64,000 nucleotides of DNA from Haloarcula rubripromontorii (GTDB lineage: Archaea > Halobacteriota > Halobacteria > Halobacteriales > Haloarculaceae). The stretch is from assembly GCF_001280425.1 (NCBI RefSeq), contig NZ_LIUF01000001.1:124001-188000 (forward strand), written 5' to 3'. Under the pieces are notes generated by a model, which had not been told where the DNA came from, did no database searches, and saw only the letters and a list, made by a program, of their open reading frames with translations. The position numbers and the translations under genes were made by a program. Shown here one piece after another: positions 8,574 through 14,913 of this stretch. Numbering within the stretch: position 1 is the first letter of the stretch; the number at the start of each line of letters is the position of its first letter.

Positions 8574-8616
8574 CGACGGTCCGTTTTCCGATACGCATAT
8601 CGGAACCGCACCGTCG
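8574..8616 (+). promoter_or_regulatory. concentric inverted repeats (stem-loop) between two genes
   Basis: Two nested dyads share one centre. The outer arms are CGACGGT at 8574-8580 and ACCGTCG at 8610-8616. The inner arms are TTCCGATA at 8586-8593 and TATCGGAA at 8598-8605, with a CGCA loop. The 43-base element could fold as an RNA hairpin with a 5/4 internal loop, or serve as a composite operator. It lies 15 bp after the previous stop and 53 bp before the DUF2249 gene. Confidence 0.7.
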
Positions 8617-8618
8617 TC

Positions 8619-8630
8619 CGAACACGTTCG
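8619..8630. promoter_or_regulatory. CGAA-N4-TTCG palindrome (candidate NarO-type site)
   Basis: CGAACACGTTCG is a near-perfect dyad, 38 bp before the ATG of the DUF2249 gene. The same half-sites with the same spacing occur at 12214-12225 and 12835-12846, also 37-44 bp from start codons, in the same island that encodes a NarO-like regulator. Confidence 0.5.
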
Positions 8631-8668
8631 GGAGAACTGTCTGACTGGCTGGGACCGTCATCGGACGT

Positions 8669-8902
8669 ATGAGTACGGACCAGCAAGAGTCGGTACGAGA
8701 ACTCGACGTTCGGGACGTCGAGGGGGAGCCGTTCGGACAGATCATGGACGCGCTCGACTCTGTCAGCGAAAGCGAGGCGCTCAGGCTGGTGAACAGCTTC
8801 GAGCCGGTGCCGCTGTACGACGTTCTCACGAGGAAGGGATACCAGTACGACGCGGAACAGGTCGCCGACGAGGAGTGGCACGTCACGATACGGCCGGAGT
8901 GA
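8669..8902 (+). CDS. DUF2249 domain protein
   Basis: The 77-residue protein matches the small DUF2249/TusA-like fold: ELDVRDVEGEPFGQIMDALD, then RLVNSFEPVPLYDVLTRKGY, ending EEWHVTIRPE. DUF2249 proteins recur next to denitrification and nitric-oxide-related genes in bacteria and haloarchaea, but their biochemical role is not established. Only one base separates its stop from the ATG of the membrane protein at 8904, so the two are co-transcribed. Upstream lie a large stem-loop and a CGAA-N4-TTCG palindrome, which suggests regulated expression. Confidence 0.85.
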   Translation: MSTDQQESVRELDVRDVEGEPFGQIMDALDSVSESEALRLVNSFEPVPLYDVLTRKGYQYDAEQVADEEWHVTIRPE

Positions 8903-8903
8903 G

Positions 8904-10061
8904 ATGCGGACCGAGCGCGCCTCGCGGTGGTTCGTCGCCGCCAGCGCGCTGTTTTTCGTCGGCTTCCACGCCGCGATTGCGGTCGCCGCGCCCCGCCGCG
9001 TCGTCGTCACGCTCGGGCTCTACGGGTTCGTCCTGCACGTCCTGTTCGGGAAAGCCTACGCGCTCGTGCCGTCGTACTTCGACCGGGACCTCGCGTGGGA
9101 GTCGGGGCCGGCCGTCCAGTTTCCGCTGTCCGTCGTCGGGACGGTTGCGCTGGCGCTCGGGCCGGTAGGGCCGCCGTGGCTCGGCCCCGTCGGAACCGGA
9201 CTCTGGGTCGGCGGCGTCGGGGTGTTTCTCGGCACGCTGGGCCGGACAATGTGGGGCAACGTCACCGGCGCAGCGACGGGGACCGGCGGCGCGAACGCCC
9301 ACCGGGAACCGGTCGACCGAACCGCCAACGTCGCGGTCCCGATAGCGCTCGGCTACCTCGCCGTCGCGGCCGCTGGTGCGCTCGCTACCGCCGCCGGCTT
9401 CGGGTCAGTACTCCCCCAACAACTGTCGCACTTGCTCGCTGTGGGGACGGCCGCGCTGTTCATCTTCGGCGTCGGCTTTCGGGTGTTCCCCCGGTTTCTG
9501 GTCGCGACGGTGCCGCGCCCGGTCGTCGTCCTCGTCGTCATGGCCGGTGCCACCGGTCCCGCGCTGCTCGGGTTCGGGCTGTTCGACCGCGCACTCCTCC
9601 TCATCGGTGGCGTCGTCGAAGCAACCGCGGTCGCGGGGTTCGCGCTGTCGTATCTGGTCCTGTTCCTGCGGTCGGAGCGTCGCCGCGTCGGGTTCTACGC
9701 GGTGCTGTTGGCGGTCGTGGCCGGGGTCGTCGGTATCGGATTCGGGCTGACTGTCGCCGCAACCGGTCGGAGCCCGGCGCTGGTCACTGCGCACTATCGG
9801 GCGATGCTGGCGGGCTTTCTCGGACTCACTGTGGTCGGCGCAGCGTTCCAGTTCTACCCGCCGGCAGTCGGCGTCTGGCCCTGTGCAGATGACCGAACAG
9901 CGCTGCTGTCGATTGCACTGCTTGGGAGCGGACTCGGCATACAGCTACTCGGTCTTGTCGGCCGTGTCGGCTGGATGAGACCGGTCGGCACAGCGGCAGG
10001 AGTTCTCGGCGCACTCCTGTATACGTATCTTCTGTTAGCGGCGTTCGCTCGCCGTTGGTAG
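8904..10061 (+). CDS. polytopic membrane protein, NnrS/haem-copper-oxidase-subunit-I-like
   Basis: The 385-residue protein is almost entirely membrane helices (about 11-12 spans). His residues lie within or next to helices (FHAAIAVAA, LHVLFGKAY, SHLLAVGTAALFIFGVGF, TAHYRAMLAGFLG), as in the haem- and copper-binding NnrS family and the haem-copper oxidase subunit I superfamily. Coupling to a DUF2249 gene fits the nitrogen-oxide metabolism context. NnrS proteins protect against nitrosative stress in bacteria, so that role is an inference here. The family call is by pattern only. Confidence 0.65.
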   Translation: MRTERASRWFVAASALFFVGFHAAIAVAAPRRVVVTLGLYGFVLHVLFGKAYALVPSYFDRDLAWESGPAVQFPLSVVGTVALALGPVGPPWLGPVGTGLWVGGVGVFLGTLGRTMWGNVTGAATGTGGANAHREPVDRTANVAVPIALGYLAVAAAGALATAAGFGSVLPQQLSHLLAVGTAALFIFGVGFRVFPRFLVATVPRPVVVLVVMAGATGPALLGFGLFDRALLLIGGVVEATAVAGFALSYLVLFLRSERRRVGFYAVLLAVVAGVVGIGFGLTVAATGRSPALVTAHYRAMLAGFLGLTVVGAAFQFYPPAVGVWPCADDRTALLSIALLGSGLGIQLLGLVGRVGWMRPVGTAAGVLGALLYTYLLLAAFARRW

Positions 10062-10082
10062 GAGGAGATCCGCGTCGCGGGC

Positions 10083-10730
10083 CTACTCCGCGACAATGCT
10101 GTCAAGCAGCTTTGTCTGGGCGGCGGCGAGGTGTTCGGCGAACGTCGAAACGGAGATGTCCAGTTCCGCCGCCACGTCGCCGGCGTTGGCCCCTTTGGGG
10201 TATTCGAAATAGCCCATCTCGACGGCCGTTTCGAGCACTTCCTGCTGCCGGTCGGTGAGCTTGCTCCGGTCGACCAGTATCGAGTCCACCGGGTCGACAT
10301 CGCCGTTGCGCCGCATCGACCGGAGTGAGACGCCGTCGTACAGTTCCTTCAGCCGCGTCACAATGGCTCGCACCCGGTCGACATCGGGAGCGTGAAATGT
10401 CAGGTGGAGCTGTCCGCCCTCAGCACGGATATCTGCCACCGGACAGTCATACGTTTCGACCGCTTCACAGACGCACTCAGTTCGCGACCGAGAGAACTGG
10501 TAGCGGGCCCCGGTGCCCGTCGAGAACACCTTGTCCATGTCCTCTCGTGTCTCGATTTCCCCTCCGTCAGTGCCCGTCGCGGTGAACTCTTCGATGACCT
10601 GCCCGTCTGCATCTGGGCTGCTTCGGGCAACATCGGTCACGGCCGCGCCCGCCTCATCCGAGACGCTCGCCACCGGACAGGCCCCCGGGGCATCGACCGA
10701 TAGCTCCACTCTGATGCCGGAGTCGCTCAT
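10083..10730 (-). CDS. narO: NarO/DmsR-type HTH-10 regulator with CXnCXCX7C cysteine motif
   Basis: The 215-residue protein has N-terminal cysteines Cys18, Cys86, Cys88 and Cys96 arranged as CX67CXCX7C (TECVCEAVETYDCPV). This is exactly the CXnCXCX7C pattern described for Haloferax volcanii NarO, where all four Cys are needed for anaerobic denitrifying growth. A Bat-like linker and a C-terminal HTH-10 domain follow (about 155-210, LTDRQQEVLETAVEMGYFEY, then GDVAAELDISVSTFAEHL). It probably senses oxygen through a metal or Fe-S centre and activates respiratory genes. It is convergent with the membrane-protein operon and upstream of the radical SAM cassette. DmsR-like paralogues share the pattern, so the symbol is provisional. 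Confidence 0.8.
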   Translation of the reverse strand: MSDSGIRVELSVDAPGACPVASVSDEAGAAVTDVARSSPDADGQVIEEFTATGTDGGEIETREDMDKVFSTGTGARYQFSRSRTECVCEAVETYDCPVADIRAEGGQLHLTFHAPDVDRVRAIVTRLKELYDGVSLRSMRRNGDVDPVDSILVDRSKLTDRQQEVLETAVEMGYFEYPKGANAGDVAAELDISVSTFAEHLAAAQTKLLDSIVAE

Positions 10731-10795
10731 ACAAGTTACTGTGACACCACATTACAAAACGGGCGAGGCGCGTTCCCACGGAGTGAAAAATCCCC

Positions 10796-11869
10796 TCAAT
10801 CTGCTGGGTGCTGGTCGGGAACCGGCCCCTCGAACCCATCCGGTTGATAGTCACACAGCGGGTCCGCCGCCAGCGGGTCTCCCGTCGTCGCGTAGGCCCG
10901 CGACCGACTGCCGCCACAGACCGACCGGTACCGGCAGGCCCCGCACTTGCCCGTCAGCGCGTCGTCGTCTCTGAGTTGCTGGAACAGCGACGACTCCCGG
11001 TAGATGTCGACGACGCTTTCCTCCCGGACGTTGCCCGCCGATTCCGGCAGGAACCCGGAGGGGTACACCTCGCCGGTGTGGCTCACGAAGGCAAAGCCCT
11101 TGCCGGCGCGGATACCCATTCGGCGCTTGAGCCCGCTGGCCCCCTCGTCCTGGTTCTGTATCGCGACGCGCCGGTAGTGGGGCGCTTCGGTCGTCTTGAG
11201 GCCGAACGACGCCTCGTCGCTGACCTCGTGGAGCCACTCCAGCACGCGCTCGGCCCGCTCGGGGGGAATCGGCGTCAGCACACGCCCGCGGCCGACCGGG
11301 ACGAGGAAGAACACCGACCACAGCACCGCATCGAGGTCTGCAACGAGGTCCCGGATGGCCGGCAGTTGCTCGACCGTCTCCGCACAGACGGTGGTGTTTA
11401 TCTGCAGCGGGATGTCGAGATCCTGGGCCGCCTCGGCGGCCGCCATCGTCGCCTCGAAGCTCCCGGACTCGCCCCGGAAGGCGTCGTGGGCGTCGCTGTC
11501 GCCGCCGTCGAGAGACAGCGCCAGCCGCCGGAGTCCGGCGTCGTCGAGGTCGGCCAGCCGGTCCCTCGTCAGCGAGGTCGTCCCGCTCGGGGTCATCGTC
11601 ATCCGGAGGCCCCGCTCGGTCCCGTAGTCGACGAGCGCGGGGAGATCCTCACGAGCGAGCGGGTCCCCGCCCGAGAGGACGACCAGTTGGCCCTCGCCGA
11701 ACTCGCGGGCCTGATCCAGCAGCGCCTTTCCCTCCGCCGTCGACAGTTCGTCGGGGTGGCGACGCGGCTGGGCGTCGGCCCGGCAGTGTTTGCACGCCAG
11801 TTCGCAGGCCTGCGTCACTTCCCATATCAGCACCAGCGGCTGCTGGTCGAGGTCGAGATTCCCGCGCAT
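10796..11869 (-). CDS. radical SAM/SPASM enzyme (TIGR04053-like), probable RiPP maturase
   Basis: The 357-residue protein has the radical SAM cluster motif Cys22-x3-Cys26-x2-Cys29 in WEVTQACELACKHCRA, the SAM-binding LSGGDPLAREDL, and a C-terminal SPASM-like set Cys309, Cys312, Cys318 and Cys339 (KCGACRYRSVCGG, then PLC). The spacing and motifs such as MTPSGTTSLT and SLDGGDSDAHD resemble the TIGR04053 subfamily. Its ATG directly follows the TAG of the CGCGG protein gene, so both are translated from one mRNA. It probably modifies that protein around its Cys/Gly motif. A haem- or cofactor-synthesis role (AhbC/AhbD/NirJ relatives) is the main alternative. Confidence 0.85.
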   Translation of the reverse strand: MRGNLDLDQQPLVLIWEVTQACELACKHCRADAQPRRHPDELSTAEGKALLDQAREFGEGQLVVLSGGDPLAREDLPALVDYGTERGLRMTMTPSGTTSLTRDRLADLDDAGLRRLALSLDGGDSDAHDAFRGESGSFEATMAAAEAAQDLDIPLQINTTVCAETVEQLPAIRDLVADLDAVLWSVFFLVPVGRGRVLTPIPPERAERVLEWLHEVSDEASFGLKTTEAPHYRRVAIQNQDEGASGLKRRMGIRAGKGFAFVSHTGEVYPSGFLPESAGNVREESVVDIYRESSLFQQLRDDDALTGKCGACRYRSVCGGSRSRAYATTGDPLAADPLCDYQPDGFEGPVPDQHPAD

Positions 11870-12175
11870 CTATGCCTCCCGGTGGACGCGGGTGACGTGG
11901 CCCCCACAGCCACACTGCTGGACGTACTCCGTCGAAATCGTCTCGCCGAAGGCGTCCTCCAGCGCGTCGAACAGGTAGGTTTCCGGGTGACCGTGGTCGG
12001 CGTGGCTCACCAGATTGACGTGGTTCCCAGCTGTCGTCATCTCGACGGCGTCGATGGCCTGTTCGACGACCACGTCGGGGTCCGCGGCGTGTGCGGGCGT
12101 CTCCAGGTTCGCCGACCAGGAGTTGTCGTGCACCTCGGTCGTGACCGGCGGCACGTCCTCGTGGGAATGGCTCAT
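11870..12175 (-). CDS. CGCGG-motif small protein, putative rSAM-modified RiPP precursor
   Basis: This 101-residue His-rich acidic protein (His at 3, 5, 16, 29, 52, 58, 61, 63, 93, 98) ends with CGCGGHVTRVHREA; the motif Cys88-Gly-Cys90-Gly-Gly-His93 lies 9-14 residues from the C-terminus. As I recall, NCBI names a family as CGCGG family rSAM-modified RiPP protein, and it sits next to TIGR04053-like radical SAM enzymes, matching this pair. The stop codon abuts the maturase start. The product may bind a metal (Cu, Ni or Fe) or become a redox cofactor; both are inferences. A palindrome lies 37 bp upstream of the ATG. Confidence 0.8.
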   Translation of the reverse strand: MSHSHEDVPPVTTEVHDNSWSANLETPAHAADPDVVVEQAIDAVEMTTAGNHVNLVSHADHGHPETYLFDALEDAFGETISTEYVQQCGCGGHVTRVHREA

Positions 12176-12211
12176 ATGTACCGGTAATCCGTGGGTATCC
12201 CTCGGTCCTCT

Positions 12212-12227
12212 CCCGAAGATGTTCGGG
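12212..12227. promoter_or_regulatory. CCCGAA-N4-TTCGGG inverted repeat before the rSAM/RiPP operon
   Basis: Six-base arms CCCGAA (12212-12217) and TTCGGG (12222-12227) flank GATG. On the minus strand a TTTAATAA TATA-like element adjoins it on the upstream side (12228-12235). The dyad would thus fall between TATA and the start region of the operon beginning at 12175, so either repression or activation is possible. Confidence 0.5.
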
Positions 12228-12277
12228 TTATTAAACAGAGAACAGCCAGGCGGTCGCTCGAACAGTCACGCTCGCGT

Positions 12278-12697
12278 CTACCGCGATGGCACTTGCTCGA
12301 CCAGCCAGTCGAACTGCCTGTTGAGCTCCTTCGTGCGCTGTCGGGAGACGACGGTCGAATCGAGCATCTCGCCGAGAACCGGGAGGTCGAGTGCGCTGTA
12401 CTCCGTCGTCGCCGTCACCTCGGTCCCGTCGTCGACGGCCTCGATGCGGTACTCCGTCATCATCGACTCGAAGATACCCTCTCGCTGTTCGTACCGCAAC
12501 ACGGCGTCGGTCTCGACGATTTCAAGGTCCAATTCGATTTCGAAGAGGCCGACGCGGTTCGTGATGCCGAGGTCGTCCCCGTCGAGCGTCACCTCGTCGA
12601 AGCCTGCCGCGCGCATGAACGGTGCCACGTCGGTTATCAGACCGGTGACTGTTTCCGAATCGGCCGGGATTGTCCGAGTCAGCGAGACGCGCTCCAT
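12278..12697 (-). CDS. SRPBCC (START/Bet v1-like) ligand-binding protein
   Basis: The 139-residue protein follows the helix-grip fold pattern: beta1 with MERVSLTRTIPADSETV, a long cavity-lining sheet with EIELDLEIVETDAVLRYEQ, EYRIEAVDDGTEVTATTEYS, and a C-terminal helix. These proteins bind hydrophobic ligands or act as cyclases/aromatases. ATG 12697 is chosen because the fold starts there; a further 13 in-frame residues to 12736 look non-conserved. It lies between the rSAM cassette and the divergent HTH-10 regulator, without obvious operon linkage. The ligand is unknown. Confidence 0.75.
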   Translation of the reverse strand: MERVSLTRTIPADSETVTGLITDVAPFMRAAGFDEVTLDGDDLGITNRVGLFEIELDLEIVETDAVLRYEQREGIFESMMTEYRIEAVDDGTEVTATTEYSALDLPVLGEMLDSTVVSRQRTKELNRQFDWLVEQVPSR

Positions 12698-12834
12698 ACC
12701 AGACGGCCAGTGGCCGGCGGAATAAGCGTTCGCCATACCCGTAGATGTTCGACGTTGCGGTTTTGTCCGGTCCTATATCGTGGTGGCAGCGTGGGACACT
12801 ACCCCCAAATTTCTTATTCCGGCGAAGAGTGGAC

Positions 12835-12846
12835 GAACATGTTCGG
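12835..12846. promoter_or_regulatory. perfect palindrome CGAACATGTTCG upstream of HTH-10 gene
   Basis: The 12-bp dyad ends 43 bp before the ATG at 12890 and shares the CGAA-N4-TTCG form with the sites at 8619 and 12214. A TATA-like AATATATT at 12871-12878 lies between the dyad and the start codon. Confidence 0.5.
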
Positions 12847-12889
12847 GATTACGGACGCAGGGGCCGGGCGAATATATTCGGATACACCA

Positions 12890-13525
12890 ATGCCACACGC
12901 AGAACTCACACTCACGATTCCGGAGGAGATCTGGATCGGCGATGTCTCGCGAGCGTACGACGACGCGACGTTTCGCATCCTGTCGGCGCTCCCCGGTGAG
13001 GACTCCGGTGTCGGGCTGGCAGAGATCACAGCAGACGACCTCCCGGCGGTGCTCCGTGATATCGAGAACAGAGAGTCTGTCACCACGCTGGAGATACTGT
13101 CACACCGGGACGACAGCGCGCTAGTGCAGTTCGAGACGTCGATGCCGCTCCTGCTCTTCCCAGTTCAGGGCTCGGGCGTTCCGCTGGAGATGCCGTTTAC
13201 GCTCTCGGACGGCGAGGCCGTCTGGGACATATCCGCGCCACAGGAACGACTCTCCGAACTCGGCGAGCAACTGGAGGAGTTCGGCATCTCCTTCAGCGTC
13301 GACCGCATCCGGCAACACCTCGAAAGCGAGCAGGTACTCACCGAGAGCCAGTTCGAACTGGTCGAGGAGGCCATCGAGGCGGGCTACTACGACACGCCGC
13401 GGGAGTGCTCGCTAACGGAGCTTGCAGACCGAGTCGGTATCGCGAAGTCGACCTGCAGTGAAACGCTCCACCGCGCGGAAGAGCAGATACTCAAGCAGTT
13501 CGTGTCGGACCACCCGGCGCGGTGA
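12890..13525 (+). CDS. HTH-10 (Bat-like) transcriptional regulator
   Basis: The 211-residue protein ends in an HTH-10 domain (about 150-205: LTESQFELVEEAIEAGYYDTP, then LTELADRVGIAKSTCSETLHRAEEQIL). The preceding 145 residues resemble the Bat linker region with no conserved cysteine cluster. ATG 12890 (MPHAELTL) is preferred over the upstream ATG 12840, which lies inside the palindrome and adds 17 residues. Bat-type regulators activate operons for bacteriorhodopsin, anaerobic respiration and stress. The target is unknown, but the shared palindrome links it to the NarO-type island. Confidence 0.85.
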   Translation: MPHAELTLTIPEEIWIGDVSRAYDDATFRILSALPGEDSGVGLAEITADDLPAVLRDIENRESVTTLEILSHRDDSALVQFETSMPLLLFPVQGSGVPLEMPFTLSDGEAVWDISAPQERLSELGEQLEEFGISFSVDRIRQHLESEQVLTESQFELVEEAIEAGYYDTPRECSLTELADRVGIAKSTCSETLHRAEEQILKQFVSDHPAR

Positions 13526-13572
13526 CGGGAAGTCGAAGGGCGTAATACGCGCCTCTGTGAGAGGTACGACAT

Positions 13573-14136
13573 ATGAGTTCCGACGCGGTCGACGAGACGC
13601 ACGAAAACGCTCGACAGGAGGTCGTCGCGGTGGATGCCGACGACAACGAGGAGGGGCTGGTCAATCGGCTCGATGCGCACACCGGTGACGGGGTTCGCCA
13701 CCGCGCGTTCACCGCCCTGTTGTTCGACGAGGATGACCGAATCCTGCTCGCACAGCGTGCCGCCAACAAACGCCTCTGGGACACCCACTGGGACGGCACC
13801 GTCGCCTCCCACCCCGTCCAGGGCCAGACGCAGGTCGAAGCCACCGAGGAGCGCCTCGAAGAGGAACTGGGTATCGACCCTTCGCAGTACGGGGACCTCC
13901 GCGTGACCGACCGGTTCGAGTACAAGCGCTACTACGAGAACGCCGGCCTCGAATGGGAAGTCTGCGCGGTTCTCCAGGCCACACTCCACGACACTTCGCT
14001 GGAACCGAACCCCGAAGAGGTCGACGGCCTCATGTGGGTCCCCTACGAGCGGCTGCGCGAACACCCCGAGTACTACCGCCAGCTGCGCCTCTGTCCCTGG
14101 TTCGAGATCGCGATGCGCCGGGACGAGGAGCGGTAG
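13573..14136 (+). CDS. idi: type I isopentenyl-diphosphate isomerase, Nudix fold
   Basis: The 187-residue protein aligns with type I IPP isomerase: LLAQRAANKRLWDTHWDGTV, SHPVQGQTQVEATEERLEEELGI (Nudix-box region), and EWEVCAVLQA with the acid pair equivalent to E. coli Glu114/Glu116. It interconverts IPP and DMAPP for archaeal lipids and carotenoids in the cytoplasm. One oddity: the loop holding catalytic Cys67 in E. coli (NSVCGHP) reads GTVASHP here, so residue 78 is Ala. His80 is kept. The gene follows the HTH-10 regulator by 47 bp, but operon linkage is uncertain. Confidence 0.88.
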   Translation: MSSDAVDETHENARQEVVAVDADDNEEGLVNRLDAHTGDGVRHRAFTALLFDEDDRILLAQRAANKRLWDTHWDGTVASHPVQGQTQVEATEERLEEELGIDPSQYGDLRVTDRFEYKRYYENAGLEWEVCAVLQATLHDTSLEPNPEEVDGLMWVPYERLREHPEYYRQLRLCPWFEIAMRRDEER

Positions 14137-14205
14137 GTCGGCCCGACATAGCGGCGCAGTCGCCACGACCACCCTTCTTTTCGGCTCGGCCGCCCAACTT
14201 CGGGT

Positions 14206-14904
14206 ATGGACGTTCCGCTCTATGACTCCCTCGACGGGCAGGTCGCCCTCGTCACCGGCGCGACGCGGGGCATCGGGAAGGCAATCGCCGACGGGCTGGT
14301 CGACCTCGGCGCGACTGTGTACGCCGGCGCACGCGACACTGACGACATCGAAGCCATGGACCGCCACGCCGTCGGACTCGACGTGACCGACGACGAGGGG
14401 ATGGTCGCCGCCGTCGACCGCATCGAGCGCGAACAGGGTCACCTCGACGTGCTGGTCAACAACGCCGGCGTGATGGATTCGCGAGAACCACTCGACGAGA
14501 TGCCGACCGACGTCATCGACCACACCCTCGATACGAACCTCCGGGGGGCGGTCCTCATGACGAAATACGCCCTCCCGCTGTTGCTGGGCGACGACGGCGG
14601 CCGCGTCGTCACCATGTCCTCCGGGCTAGGAGCCATTACCGAGAGCCAGTCGGGCGGCACGCCGGCCTACCGCATCTCGAAGACGGGCGTCAACGGACTG
14701 ACGAAGTACCTCGACGGCGAGTACGCGGCCGACGGGCTGGTCGCCAACTCGGTGTGTCCGGGGTACGTTCAGACGGACATGACCGAGGGCAGCGCCCCGC
14801 GAACACCCGAAAAAGGAGCGGAGACGCCGGTCTGGCTCGCCCGCTTCCGACCCGACGCACCGAGCGGGCGGTTCTGGCGCGATAAAGCTGAAATCGAGTG
14901 GTAG
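14206..14904 (+). CDS. short-chain dehydrogenase/reductase
   Basis: The 232-residue classical SDR shows the Rossmann TGATRGIGKAIADGL motif near residue 17, DVTDDEG after beta3, the structural NNAGV, a catalytic Ser in VVTMSSGLG, and YRISKTG (Tyr-x3-Lys). It reduces or oxidises an alcohol/ketone with NAD(P)(H). The substrate is not evident. It lies 69 bp after idi on the same strand. The C-terminus (PSGRFWRDKAEIEW) is short, as in monomer-like SDRs. Confidence 0.9.
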   Translation: MDVPLYDSLDGQVALVTGATRGIGKAIADGLVDLGATVYAGARDTDDIEAMDRHAVGLDVTDDEGMVAAVDRIEREQGHLDVLVNNAGVMDSREPLDEMPTDVIDHTLDTNLRGAVLMTKYALPLLLGDDGGRVVTMSSGLGAITESQSGGTPAYRISKTGVNGLTKYLDGEYAADGLVANSVCPGYVQTDMTEGSAPRTPEKGAETPVWLARFRPDAPSGRFWRDKAEIEW

Positions 14905-14913
14905 CGGCTACGC

